A stretch of DNA of 64,000 bases, from assembly GCA_002009975.1 (NCBI GenBank), contig MTLP01000031.1, forward strand, positions 62,001 through 126,000, written 5' to 3'. How positions within the stretch are numbered: the first letter of the stretch is position 1; every line of letters starts with the position of its first letter. Below the pieces are notes generated by a model. It made no database searches and had not been told where the DNA came from. It worked only from the letters and a program-made list of their open reading frames with translations. Positions 1 to 8,935 of this stretch are shown here, piece by piece. Origin of the DNA: Thermococcus sp. JdFR-02. Its GTDB lineage: Archaea > Methanobacteriota_B > Thermococci > Thermococcales > Thermococcaceae. Position numbers and translations under genes: made by a program.

Positions 1-24
1 TTTGAAGAGGAAGAAGAGGAGTGA
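1..24 (+). CDS. C-terminal end of a gene with an acidic tail (partial)
   Basis: Read from base 1, the first seven codons give Phe followed by six Glu and then a TGA stop. This looks like the acidic C-terminus of a gene that starts before the window. The reading frame rests only on the poly-Glu composition, and the product cannot be identified. The gene would converge on the minus-strand gene ending at 65. Confidence 0.4.
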   Translation, partial: FEEEEEE

Positions 25-64
25 TTTTAATTTGCAGCATAGTGCTCAACTCTAGAACACCTTA

Positions 65-619
65 TCACCGATAGTCTAATGAGATTTCTACGCTATAATT
101 GGCTTCACCCCAGATATTTACTACTAACGTCTTAATTTTAACCTTTGGATTAATTTCAAGAACAGGCTGTGCAAGGATATCGAAACATCCTGCTTCAGAC
201 CTACATTCCTTATCGTCGCAAATCTTCCAACTTGGTCTTGGATCACATTTGTAAAAGTAAAACTTCAGGAAGAGGGTCTCATTTTCATAAGCACAAGTCG
301 TTAGGTTGAAAAAGGGATTTCCAGCACCATAGAATCCAAAAATTATGGTAATTTTATTATCCTTAATTAGCACACTACTATTATTAACTCTTGTCCTATT
401 TCCTTTGGGAATTTCTTCAAAGAAGGGCAATATCCTTCTGTATTCAACAAAATTAGAGCAGTTAGATTGCCAAATGGAGGGCTTTCTCACGACTTTAAAA
501 TGTTCATTCATGCTTATGTTGTTTGGGGTGGTTTCATTAATACTTATTTCCCGATTGTGATAAAAGAAAACAGCAACAAGCAAAAGCAGAAAAAGGGATA
601 TTAAAGCTTTCTTGAACAT
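65..619 (-). CDS. Small exported protein, paralogue of the 1394-1933 product
   Basis: A 184-residue protein of unknown function. Residues 4-20 form one hydrophobic segment behind a Lys-Lys start, so it is a signal peptide or membrane anchor. The rest is predicted to lie outside the cell and contains several Cys and N-glycosylation-type Asn-X-Ser/Thr sites. It shares the blocks NCS-F, IPKGN, NLT-CAYENETLFLKF and a 'LEI-PKVK' block near the end with the gene at 1394-1933, so the two are clear paralogues. The start is set by GAGGTG seven bases upstream. I do not recognise a characterised family. The location downstream of a secreted protease suggests an extracellular accessory role, which is inference only. 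Confidence 0.8.
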   Translation of the reverse strand: MFKKALISLFLLLLVAVFFYHNREISINETTPNNISMNEHFKVVRKPSIWQSNCSNFVEYRRILPFFEEIPKGNRTRVNNSSVLIKDNKITIIFGFYGAGNPFFNLTTCAYENETLFLKFYFYKCDPRPSWKICDDKECRSEAGCFDILAQPVLEINPKVKIKTLVVNIWGEANYSVEISLDYR

Positions 620-731
620 CTTGAGACACCTCAGGTATTACTTTCAAATCTTATCTAGTGTTAACCTTCATATTTTCATTTTTCGATAATTAAGTTATTG
701 TTAAAATCTATGTAAACTTCTTTTTAAGACA

Positions 732-1154
732 TTAATCCTTAAAGACAAAAATTTCTGTTTTTGTAACCTTCTTCAAAAACTCAACTTTTAAGCCGCCATA
801 ACCAACAAATTCACACCCCACCATTGTATCATTAGTTAAATTATATCTGTTCCTAGTTAAATTGAACACTTCCTCACATCTGTCATTAAGCCAAATTTTT
901 ACCTCTACAGTTTCATTTCCCTTTTTGCATTCTATCGCAGTTATCTTATCAATCAAAAAATTCTCCTCAAATAAAACTGCCCCAACAATGGAGCCTACGG
1001 AAATTGTCCTATTGTCAACAATTTTTGTTTCACTCCAATTTGGAATTATCTCCACTAGGATATATTTCTCACAGGATAAGGGCGAATATTGAGGTTTATG
1101 CATTATCAACAAGAAAATAATGAGAAAAAGAAGGATTAACACTTTCCTAAACAT
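732..1154 (-). CDS. Small exported protein of unknown function
   Basis: About 140 residues. Starting at 1154 it begins MFRKVL and enters a hydrophobic signal/anchor segment of about 18 residues; the remainder is hydrophilic with a few Cys and Asn-X-Ser/Thr sites. An upstream in-frame ATG at 1169 would add five residues, but the GGGGTGT ribosome binding site sits correctly only for 1154. Same orientation, size and layout as its neighbours at 65-619 and 1394-1933, although the sequence similarity is weaker. No recognisable domain. Confidence 0.75.
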   Translation of the reverse strand: MFRKVLILLFLIIFLLIMHKPQYSPLSCEKYILVEIIPNWSETKIVDNRTISVGSIVGAVLFEENFLIDKITAIECKKGNETVEVKIWLNDRCEEVFNLTRNRYNLTNDTMVGCEFVGYGGLKVEFLKKVTKTEIFVFKD

Positions 1155-1393
1155 TATGATACACCCCATGTTACATCACTCATTACTACTTCATTTAGTT
1201 CAGTCACACAGGAACTAGGAATCATTTACTATACTGTTATGACAAATTTTCCTTATATTTCTCTTTGTTATTTGTTCTAAGAGATTTCAATACTACAATT
1301 AGTATCATTATACATACAAACAGTCAACTTCTTAAGTTTGATTTTTAGTGTAATCTCAAGAATTGAGGATGCCAAGTCTCACAATTGTTGCGG

Positions 1394-1933
1394 TTATTTT
1401 TCACCTTCATGCCATTCCAGCGGATATCTCAGTGGAATTTCGAGTGTATAACGAAGCTTTCCCCAAGTTTGTATTACAAGCTTTTTGGCTTTTACTTTAG
1501 GAGTTATCTCAAGGATTGGAGGCTCTTTAATATCCAAGCATGTCCAAGTCACAGAAGAGACTTTGTTGTGATAGTAACAATCACCAAACTGAAACTTTAA
1601 AAAGAGTGTTTCATTCTCATAAGCACAAGAAGTCAAGTTAAAGTAATGGGGTATTGCTCCATAAAATCTCTCTTTTCTGAAAATTACTATAATTGTGCCA
1701 TTTTTGATTAATACCTCGCTATCCTCAACTTCTGTCCAATTTCCCTTAGGAACCCCTTCAACCGGTCTAAAAATCACCTTATAATCCACAAAGTCAGAGC
1801 AGTTAGGTTGCCAAGCAGGAAATTCTCTGGTTTTTGGGGAAATGTCAGTGTTGTGTTTTCCAACATTCCAAGTAACTATGATGATAACAAAAAGAAAAAG
1901 GAAAGTTAAAAATATTTGAACATTTCTTCGCAT
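1394..1933 (-). CDS. Small exported protein, paralogue of the 65-619 product
   Basis: About 179 residues with an N-terminal hydrophobic segment (residues 6-24) after MRRN, then an extracytoplasmic domain carrying the same NCS-F, VPKGNWT, NLTSCAYENETLFLKF and 'LEITPKVK' blocks as the gene at 65-619. Cys positions are largely shared, which suggests conserved disulfides. The TTG at 1948 overlaps the end of the protease frame, but AAGGTG six bases before the ATG at 1933 supports the shorter start. It directly follows the protease gene and is probably cotranscribed with it. Confidence 0.78.
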   Translation of the reverse strand: MRRNVQIFLTFLFLFVIIIVTWNVGKHNTDISPKTREFPAWQPNCSDFVDYKVIFRPVEGVPKGNWTEVEDSEVLIKNGTIIVIFRKERFYGAIPHYFNLTSCAYENETLFLKFQFGDCYYHNKVSSVTWTCLDIKEPPILEITPKVKAKKLVIQTWGKLRYTLEIPLRYPLEWHEGEK

Positions 1934-1944
1934 TTTAAACACCT

Positions 1945-3263
1945 TCAACTAATATCAAGCACTATTCCCAAATCCTCTTCAATTCCATCAATAGGGCTAT
2001 AACCTGCTACAGTTTCAGTCCCTCCCCAATGTATACCATAAATCACTGCAGCTTCATTTCTGTAGTTGTGGTAGACTGGGGCCCCACTATCCCCACTAGC
2101 ATGCTCGTAGTAGCTTCCATTTGACAATAGAGAACCCCTCCTCCCTTTGGATATGAAGTTACACACTTGCCTGTAATTGCACCAGAGGTTTTTCCTGTTG
2201 TTATACCTACTTTATATACTATCTCCCCGATATATTGGTTTGAGGAGTACCTCTTTCCTATAACATTGCCATTGCTATAAATTCCTGTTGAAATGTCTGC
2301 ATTAGTAACTTCAATCAACAGTGAATCACTATACCTCGGAAGTGGTGGATTATAAACAATTACTCCAATGTAATTATCTGACCCCTCTGTAGGTTGATAC
2401 ACCGGTTGTCCAGAGGTTCCATAGTCTCCAAAATGGCCAGCTGTTACAGCATATTTCCTGCTTCCATAGTAACCTACATAACCTAATGTACCGGCACCTC
2501 CCTTTTCTCCATTGACTATTTGTATTCCCCCAACTAACGGTCTAATTCTGTCTGTGTTGCTCTCTAATTTCATGTATTCCCTTTTTTCTATTCTTACTGC
2601 TTCTTTTGGTATTCCAAGTTTTTCTAATTCATTTTCAAGGAGTTTCAGTTTCTCTGGTGTTACCTCTGCCAAACCTATGGTTAAAGTGTTGTGAGCTTCG
2701 TCAGCATCAATCATTGTAACACCAAGTTTTTTTACATCAAGCTTTTCCACAAGCTTCTTCCACTTTACTAACTGATAAAAGCTGTATTCACCTTTTAGGA
2801 ATACCACGTTTACTTTTCCCCTGTGTTTTCCTAATGTTTGCTTGATTTTCTCCTTATCCTTCTCATCCTTCACGTACACGAAAATTAATCCCTTCTCCTC
2901 ATTAATAAACATTCCTCCATACGAGGGCACGTTCCTAGAGAATTTGCCGTGAAGCTCATCAATTCCCAGCAAATCAGTTAAATCCTTTGCAGCTTGATGT
3001 AAAACACTAACATCAGGCTTCTTAAAAATTCCGTAAGGCATTTCTTTGAATGCAAACCCCATGAAACCCTTAACTTTTTCAGGCTCTTGGCAATACCACC
3101 AGACTCTGGGCTCGCTCTTCTCAACCCACCGCCCATTCTCAAAAACCCAATAATTTACCATTTGACAAGTCTTGCCCTTATCACTACTTCTAATCCCCGC
3201 GCTCCCAAAAGAACCCAAAACCAATAAACCAAGCAATAAAATACCCAGTAGTTTCCATCGCAT
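1945..3263 (-). pseudogene. Trypsin-like (S1 fold) secreted serine protease, frameshifted before the catalytic Ser
   Basis: A signal peptide (MRWKLLG then a hydrophobic stretch) is followed by a pro-region of about 200 residues and then a chymotrypsin-fold domain. The His motif TAGH lies near base 2435 and the Asp motif YSDSLL near 2327. The Ser motif GDSGAP is present near 2088 but in a different frame from the rest. The first frame reads past the GGGVLYC segment into unrelated sequence; the second frame holds GDSG and a normal end at 1945. Joining them needs one extra base (or a -1 shift) between about 2166 and 2090, near an AAAGGGAGGAGGGG run. It could be a true pseudogene, a programmed shift or a sequencing error. 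The start at 3263 follows GGTGAT; the ATG at 3275 lacks a site. Confidence 0.8.
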
Positions 3264-3478
3264 TGGTATCACCATATAAAGTTTTCATAATTTTATATAA
3301 TCTCAAGATATTTAAAATTTTTGACTTTAAGATATCAAATTTATTTTAAAAAAAGTAAATGTTGGAAAGCCTCATTTTCGAAATAGAAGGAATTTAAAGC
3401 AGAAAAATCCCAGAAAGTAACCAAAATGTTGATACTTTTTTGATTATCTAAATAAATTACTACTTTAATGTGTTAAAC

Positions 3479-3493
3479 TGATAGAAGTTATCA
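3479..3493. promoter_or_regulatory. TGATA-N5-TATCA inverted repeat upstream of phosphorylase
   Basis: TGATA, five bases (GAAGT), then TATCA, a perfect dyad located 26 bases upstream of the putative TATA box. It has the same half-site and spacer length as the Thermococcales glycolytic motif (TATCAC-N5-GTGATA) but in the opposite order of arms. Regulator binding is inference. Confidence 0.4.
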
Positions 3494-3518
3494 CTCTCCT
3501 AATTTTCTCCCAAAACAC

Positions 3519-3542
3519 TTTTATGTATCACCGACAATGAGT
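3519..3542 (+). promoter_or_regulatory. TATA box with overlapping TGM-like half site
   Basis: CTTTTATGTA at 3519-3528 is positioned as a TATA box about 50 bases before the start codon. TATCAC at 3526-3531, five bases, then ATGAGT resembles the TrmBL1 target TATCAC-N5-GTGATA with a perfect left arm and a degenerate right arm. A site just downstream of the TATA box is where TrmBL1 is known to repress glycolytic genes. Confidence 0.4.
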
Positions 3543-3572
3543 ATAATAACAATTGCTTTATGAGGTGAGCTT

Positions 3573-6080
3573 ATGACTGAGGTAGAATCAAAGATTATGG
3601 AGAAGCTTCCCGAAAATATTAAAGGTTTGTTAGACCTTGCTTACAACTATTGGTGGACTTGGAATCACAAGGCTCAAAGACTGTGGATGTATATAGACGA
3701 GGAACATTGGAGAGAGTATAAGAATCCAGTGAAGCTTCTTCTTGAAGTTGATGAAAAGCGTTTAAAAGAACTCTCAAGAGATGAACAGTTCTTAAACCTC
3801 TATGAGCTCGTTATAGGGAATTTTGAAAAATACATGAACGAAAAAAACACATGGTTCTCAAGCAACTACCCGAAATGGGACAAACCCATAGTGTATCTTT
3901 GTATGGAATACGGGATTGGGAAGAGTTTGCCCATCTATTCTGGTGGATTGGGAATTTTAGCAGGGGATCACGTTAAAACTGCCAGCGATTTAGGATTACC
4001 CTTCATTGCGATTGGCTTGCTGTATAAACATGGATATTTTAAGCAGGAGATTGATACAACTGGAAATCAAATAGAAATTTTCCCAAGCTATGATCCAGAG
4101 GAAATGCCAATAAAACAAGTCCTTAAGGAAAATGGAGAGCCTTTATTGATTGAAGTTCCAATTGAGAACAAGATAGTCTATGCTAGGGTTTTTGAGGTAA
4201 ATGTTGGTAGGGTAAAGCTCTATCTCTTAGATACAGATGTCGAAGAAAATTCTTGGGAAGACAGAAAAATCTGTGATTACCTCTATAATGCAGAGCTTGA
4301 TAAGAGAATAAAGCAAGAAATTCTCCTAGGAATTGGTGGAATGAGATTATTAGAAAAATTGGAAATTGAACCAGGAGTAATACACTTAAATGAAGGTCAT
4401 CCAGCGTTTGCAAACTTCCAGAGAATCGCGTGGTACATGGAAAAAGGGCTAAGATTTGAGGAAGCTTTGGAAGTAGTTAGAGGAACAAGCGTTTTCACAA
4501 CTCACACACCCGTCCCAGCTGGGCATGATGTCTTTCCAGTATGGTTCGTTGAGGAAAAGTTGACAAAATTCTTTGAGAGCCTTCCAAAAGAGAAGTTCCT
4601 CAGCTTAGGAAAGGTTGAAGAAAAAGATCCTAACTTCAACATGAGCTTATTAGCTATAAGAACTTCTAACTTTGTCAATGGAGTTAGCAAATTACATGCC
4701 GACGTTACTAAGCTAATGTGGCAGAGCCTTTGGAAAGAGGTTCCATTAGACGAGATTCCGATTGAAGGCATAACAAACGGTGTGCACACTTCAACATGGG
4801 TTCATGAGGAGATGGCAAAGCTTTATGACAGATATATGGGCAAAGTTTGGAGAAATCATGTAAACTTAGAGGGTATTTGGTATGCGATAGAAAAGATACC
4901 AGATGAGGAACTGTGGGGCACTCATTTAAGGGCAAAGAGACAACTCATAGAGCTAATTAAAAGGAAGATAAAAGAGAGGAACGAGCGCTTAGGAATAGAT
5001 GAACCTATTCCAGAGATTGATGAAAATGCCTTGATAATAGGATTTGCAAGGAGATTCGCAACTTATAAAAGAGCAATTTTGCTACTGAGTGACCTTGAAA
5101 GGTTAAAGAAAATCGTAAATAACCCAGAGAAGCCCGTCTATATAATATATGCTGGAAAAGCCCACCCAAGAGATTTAGCAGGAAAAGAATTCTTAAGAAA
5201 AGTCTATGAAATTTCCCAGATGCCGGAGTTTAAGGGTAAAATAATCCTATTTGAAAACTATGATATGGGTTCTGCACGTTTAATGGTTGCTGGAGTTGAC
5301 GTTTGGCTAAACAATCCAAGAAGACCCATGGAAGCAAGTGGGACAAGTGGGATGAAAGCCGGTTTAAATGGAGTTCTAAACCTAAGCATATACGATGGAT
5401 GGTGGGTTGAAGGTTACAATGGTAGGAATGGATGGGTAATAGGCGAAGAGACAACAGAACCAGAAAGTGAAGCAGATGATCCTAAAGATGCTCAAAGCCT
5501 TTATGAACTTTTGGAGACCGAGATAATCCCATTGTACTATGAGAATCGCGAAAAATGGATACAAATAATGAAGGAGAGCATAAAGAGCATTGCTCCAAGA
5601 TTCAGCACTCACAGGATGGTAAAAGAATATATGGCAAAATTCTATACAAAGGCTATGGAGCATGGAATCTGGCTTGTAAGAGACAACTTCAGGTGGGCAA
5701 AGGAAATTGCAGAATGGAAAGAGAAAGTCTTTAAATCATGGGGCAACGTTAGGATAGAGAGCATTATAACGAAAGATGCAAGAGGAGTAGATGTTATAGT
5801 TAATCTTAATGGACTAAGTCCAGAAGATGTAAAAGTTGAGCTTTATTATGGAGTTAAGGCTTGGGAGTATATAATAGAAAAGCCGCATATAATCGAACTC
5901 AAAAATCCAGAAGATTTAGGTAATGGAAAATTTAGATACAGATACGAGGGCACTGCATTAAGAAATCTAAGAAACCCATGTTGGCACTATGCTGTTAGAA
6001 TTTACCCACACCATGCCAGATTGCCCTATAAATTCCTCTTTGGTGGATTAATAAAATGGAGAGGGCTCTTTGAAGAATAA
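3573..6080 (+). CDS. malP: Alpha-glucan (maltodextrin/glycogen) phosphorylase
   Basis: An 835-residue GT35-family enzyme that releases glucose 1-phosphate from alpha-1,4-glucans in the cytosol. The length and the N-terminal WWTWNHKAQRLW segment fit the archaeal/thermophilic glgP subfamily, which is shorter at the core than the muscle enzyme. Visible motifs are EYGIGKSLPIYSGGLG near residue 110, the TTHTPVPAGHD block near 310, and the pyridoxal phosphate site SGTSGMKAG near residue 590, whose Lys carries the cofactor. The start is fixed by GAGGTGA before ATG at 3573. It stands alone, with mbxN converging on it 8 bases after its stop. In Pyrococcus this enzyme works in maltose and starch breakdown. 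Confidence 0.96.
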   Translation: MTEVESKIMEKLPENIKGLLDLAYNYWWTWNHKAQRLWMYIDEEHWREYKNPVKLLLEVDEKRLKELSRDEQFLNLYELVIGNFEKYMNEKNTWFSSNYPKWDKPIVYLCMEYGIGKSLPIYSGGLGILAGDHVKTASDLGLPFIAIGLLYKHGYFKQEIDTTGNQIEIFPSYDPEEMPIKQVLKENGEPLLIEVPIENKIVYARVFEVNVGRVKLYLLDTDVEENSWEDRKICDYLYNAELDKRIKQEILLGIGGMRLLEKLEIEPGVIHLNEGHPAFANFQRIAWYMEKGLRFEEALEVVRGTSVFTTHTPVPAGHDVFPVWFVEEKLTKFFESLPKEKFLSLGKVEEKDPNFNMSLLAIRTSNFVNGVSKLHADVTKLMWQSLWKEVPLDEIPIEGITNGVHTSTWVHEEMAKLYDRYMGKVWRNHVNLEGIWYAIEKIPDEELWGTHLRAKRQLIELIKRKIKERNERLGIDEPIPEIDENALIIGFARRFATYKRAILLLSDLERLKKIVNNPEKPVYIIYAGKAHPRDLAGKEFLRKVYEISQMPEFKGKIILFENYDMGSARLMVAGVDVWLNNPRRPMEASGTSGMKAGLNGVLNLSIYDGWWVEGYNGRNGWVIGEETTEPESEADDPKDAQSLYELLETEIIPLYYENREKWIQIMKESIKSIAPRFSTHRMVKEYMAKFYTKAMEHGIWLVRDNFRWAKEIAEWKEKVFKSWGNVRIESIITKDARGVDVIVNLNGLSPEDVKVELYYGVKAWEYIIEKPHIIELKNPEDLGNGKFRYRYEGTALRNLRNPCWHYAVRIYPHHARLPYKFLFGGLIKWRGLFEE

Positions 6081-6088
6081 AAGAAAAG

Positions 6089-6673
6089 TTAAGCCTTCTT
6101 TTCTTCTTTCTTTTGTTGTAGCTTTGGAGGTTTAAGACCGTATCCCAAGATTTTGAATTCCACTGTTTCTCCATCTCTTAGAACGTATCTAACTTTTCCA
6201 TCTTCAAGCTTCTCAATCTTTGCCAATGGATGCCTATAGTCTGTGAATTTCTTGACCTTTTCTTCTGGAAGCGGAACCCAATCAAAGAGTTCCAACTCCT
6301 CATCTTTCCAAACTGTGGTAAGCATATAATTGCTTACAAAGCCTAAGGCATTTGTTGGACACACATCAACACAGAATTGACAGAAGGTACACCTTCCATA
6401 ATCCACCTTTGGATGCGGTCTTTTCTCCCCTTCAATCCATGTCATTTCTATAGCTCTTGCTGGACATATCTGCCCGCACATGTTACACCCTATACAGGTT
6501 TTCCAGTTTAGAGTATGGAAACCTCTATAGTTTTCAGCAATTTGAGTTGGTTCATAGGGGATTTTAATTGTAACAGGTTTTTTGAAAAGATACTTTAAGC
6601 TCATCCAAGGTTTGATAAATGATGGTCTTTTCTTAACTTCTTCCTCAGGTGCGACTTTAATTTTCATACCCAT
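6089..6673 (-). CDS. mbxN: Mbx complex ferredoxin-type subunit MbxN (NuoI-like)
   Basis: About 194 residues with two [4Fe-4S] motifs, CIGCNMCGQICP starting at Cys60 and CTFCQFCVDVCP starting at Cys95. This is the 8Fe electron wire of the membrane-bound sulfane reductase (MBX/MBS), taking electrons from reduced ferredoxin towards MbxJ and MbxL on the cytoplasmic side. It is homologous to complex I NuoI and MbhN. It is the last gene of the operon. The ATG at 6673 follows GGTGA, which overlaps the mbxL stop; the in-frame GTG at 6682 is less likely. Confidence 0.93.
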   Translation of the reverse strand: MGMKIKVAPEEEVKKRPSFIKPWMSLKYLFKKPVTIKIPYEPTQIAENYRGFHTLNWKTCIGCNMCGQICPARAIEMTWIEGEKRPHPKVDYGRCTFCQFCVDVCPTNALGFVSNYMLTTVWKDEELELFDWVPLPEEKVKKFTDYRHPLAKIEKLEDGKVRYVLRDGETVEFKILGYGLKPPKLQQKKEEKKA

Positions 6674-6678
6674 GATCA

Positions 6679-7854
6679 TCACCTATCTATATCTGGTGGA
6701 CAATTACCCAAGCTCATCAATATAACTGGGACATCAGCTATTCTTGCTCCAACTAAAAGCTGCTCCAAAACCCTAATCCCATGAGCTATGCTTGGTCCTC
6801 TAATTTGAACTCTGTAGGGTTTACTCCCTCCATCGCTTACTACATAAGCACCAAAGTCTCCCATCGTAGCTTCAACATGAGCATAAGCTTCACCTGCTGG
6901 AACTTTAAACCTTGGAAGAGCTTTTAATCGTGGATCTTGGACTTTATATGCTCCACTTGGAGGTCCCATCTCGAGGAGCTGCTCTAATATGTATAGGTCC
7001 TGCTCAAGCTCGAATCTTCTAACCAAAGCTCTCGCTAAAGCATCGCCTTCCTTTAATACTGGGATTTCAAAGTCAAGCTCTGGGTAAAATAGATATGGAT
7101 CAAGCTTTCTAACGTCTGCTGCAACTCCAGTAGCCCTTAAATTGGGTCCAGTTACTCCTTCATCCAAAGCAAACTTCTTGTCCATTACTCCAATTCCTTC
7201 CATTCTTCTATGAGTAATGTAGTTCTCAAAGAGCACATTATCAAAATCCTTTAGCTTGTCTTTTATGTACTCAACAGTATCTTTCAATTGTCTAAGCCAT
7301 TTATCGCTTGGAATGTCCCTTCTAACTCCCCCTGGAATTGTATAGATATGATAAACTCTTGCACCTGTTAATTCCTCAAAAAGTGCCATTAATCTTTCTC
7401 TATAAGCAGCAGCCCACTGACCAGCCGTATAGACACCAAGCTTAAATCCCAAACCCATTGTCCAAAATAAGTAAGAGCTGACCCTTGCCATCTCTAAAAC
7501 TACTGTCCTTATCCATTGAGCTCTCTCTGGAACCTCCCATCCCATTAGCTCGTCAACAGCCATTGAGTATATTGCCTCTGGAACATCTGGCTCTGGAACA
7601 CAGATTCTCAAAAGTAGAGCTATGTTAGTGTACCAAGGTCTAAACTCAGCTAACTTTTCAAAACCTCTATGCAAAAATCCTGGATTTGCAATGGCTTTAA
7701 CTACCCTATGTCCATCCATTTTAAGGATAATGCTAAAGTTCTCTGTAGCCATATGCTGTGGTCCAAAGAATAACTCGTAAGTGTCTTTATCTAAGGGTAA
7801 GAGCTCCATTCCGTTCTCCCTTGCTTCCTTAACTAACTCACTTTGTGAAACCAT
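6679..7854 (-). CDS. mbxL: Mbx catalytic large subunit MbxL (NuoD/hydrogenase-large-subunit-like)
   Basis: About 391 residues, related to the 49-kDa subunit of complex I and the large subunit of energy-converting [NiFe]-hydrogenases. In hydrogenases the cofactor is held by two CxxC motifs. Here only single Cys remain: Cys85 in RICVPEPD and Cys385 in GNCPPDIDR at the extreme C-terminus. The protein therefore cannot bind NiFe in the usual way, which is the signature that separates MBX (polysulfide/sulfane reduction) from MBH (H2 evolution). The start at 7854 (MVSQ) has GAGGTGA; the GTG at 7863 does not. Confidence 0.94.
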   Translation of the reverse strand: MVSQSELVKEARENGMELLPLDKDTYELFFGPQHMATENFSIILKMDGHRVVKAIANPGFLHRGFEKLAEFRPWYTNIALLLRICVPEPDVPEAIYSMAVDELMGWEVPERAQWIRTVVLEMARVSSYLFWTMGLGFKLGVYTAGQWAAAYRERLMALFEELTGARVYHIYTIPGGVRRDIPSDKWLRQLKDTVEYIKDKLKDFDNVLFENYITHRRMEGIGVMDKKFALDEGVTGPNLRATGVAADVRKLDPYLFYPELDFEIPVLKEGDALARALVRRFELEQDLYILEQLLEMGPPSGAYKVQDPRLKALPRFKVPAGEAYAHVEATMGDFGAYVVSDGGSKPYRVQIRGPSIAHGIRVLEQLLVGARIADVPVILMSLGNCPPDIDR

Positions 7855-7864
7855 AATCCTCACC

Positions 7865-8383
7865 TCAGATTACATAATTATCCTTATCCTCATCAAATCT
7901 GTCCAAAATCTTGTACTTCCTCTTTGTATAACCGAGCCAATCAAAGTCCTTTCTGTGCGGAAATAACCCCTGTTCTGCATCATCTAAAATCCAAGGCATT
8001 TCCATCTTTTCATTTCCTTCAAAGTAAACCCCATAAAAGTCGTGTGCATCTCTCTCATAAGTCTCTGCAACTGGATAAATATCCTTTACAGTTGGCATTC
8101 TTGCTTTATCTAAGTCCCTTGGAATCCTTGTCTTAACGAAAGCATGAACTGCATAGGTGTAGCTCCAAAGCTGATACACAAGCTCAAATTCTCCATCCTT
8201 TAACCAATCAACAACCGTTATCTGCATCATTGATTCAAAGTTGTTTTCCTTCATGATCATGAGGAATTCTCTAATCCTATCTGCTGGGACTTTGAACTCT
8301 ATTCTTCTTTCCCTCTTAACTTTCCCTTCTGCATAAGGAGCTTTTTCAAGTACCTTTTGAACAATCACTTCTTCTTTAGCCAT
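7865..8383 (-). CDS. mbxK: Mbx subunit MbxK (NuoC-like)
   Basis: About 172 residues, homologous to the 30-kDa NuoC subunit of complex I. The family region WSYTYAVHAFVKTRIPRD is followed by the YPVAETYERDAHDFYGVYFEGN block near residues 120-140. It is a peripheral-arm structural subunit that packs against MbxL and MbxJ. GGAGGTGG before ATG at 8383 sets the start, which lies inside the last codons of mbxJ (19-base overlap) and suggests translational coupling. Confidence 0.92.
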   Translation of the reverse strand: MAKEEVIVQKVLEKAPYAEGKVKRERRIEFKVPADRIREFLMIMKENNFESMMQITVVDWLKDGEFELVYQLWSYTYAVHAFVKTRIPRDLDKARMPTVKDIYPVAETYERDAHDFYGVYFEGNEKMEMPWILDDAEQGLFPHRKDFDWLGYTKRKYKILDRFDEDKDNYVI

Positions 8384-8925
8384 GGAATCCACCTCCTTGC
8401 TTCCTTCTCTCTCCAACCCTCACCAAATAGTTCGTCTTGGTTTTTCTTATACCACTCATAGTTCTCCTTATAGCGTTTCCATCCATCAGCGGTTCCATTT
8501 TCAATCATTTCCATTATTTTCTTGATTCCGTCCATTACAGCTTCTGGTCTTGGCATGCATCCAGCTATTGCAACATCAACGGGTATATACCTATCCAAAT
8601 GCTTTATCGCGTTGTATGAATCCCAATATATTCCACCATTAAGGGGACATGAACCGTGAGCTAAAACATATTTTGGATCTGGTTGAAGTTCATAGGTTAT
8701 TATTATTCTCTTTAGCGTCTTTGGGGTTACATAGCCAGTGATTAGGAATAAATCTGCCATTCTTGGTGCTGGATTTGGCATCATACCAAACCTTTCCAAG
8801 TCATAACGTGATGTCATTAGAGGTGGCATTTCTATACCACCACATCCCGTACAAAATGCTACAATCCAAAGACTCTTCTTTCTCGCATAGTTAAATAAGG
8901 GTTCAAAGAGACGCCAATCAACCAT
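8365..8925 (-). CDS. mbxJ: Mbx iron-sulfur subunit MbxJ (NuoB/hydrogenase small-subunit-like)
   Basis: About 186 residues. Four Cys that bind the proximal [4Fe-4S] cluster are visible in CTGCGGIEMPPL near residue 30, GSCPLNGG near 95 and AGCMPRPEA near 125, the NuoB/MbhJ pattern. It passes electrons from MbxN to MbxL. GAGGTGA precedes the ATG at 8925. The 3' end overlaps mbxK. The C-terminal tail after the last cluster Cys is longer than needed for cluster binding and is rich in Trp, Lys and Glu. Confidence 0.93.
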   Translation of the reverse strand: MVDWRLFEPLFNYARKKSLWIVAFCTGCGGIEMPPLMTSRYDLERFGMMPNPAPRMADLFLITGYVTPKTLKRIIITYELQPDPKYVLAHGSCPLNGGIYWDSYNAIKHLDRYIPVDVAIAGCMPRPEAVMDGIKKIMEMIENGTADGWKRYKENYEWYKKNQDELFGEGWREKEARRWIPWLKKK

Positions 8926-8935
8926 TTTTATCACC

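Larger units (their letters stand above)
3264..3572. other. Divergent intergenic region between protease and phosphorylase
   Basis: A/T-rich region of 309 bases holding two divergent promoters. No coding potential is seen. It contains the dyad at 3479-3493 and the TATA/TGM-like elements at 3519-3542 described separately. Confidence 0.7.

Noticed and set aside
3263-3280. GGTGATA near the protease start as another TrmBL1 half site
   Set aside because: It is positioned as the ribosome binding site of the protease gene and has no partner arm.
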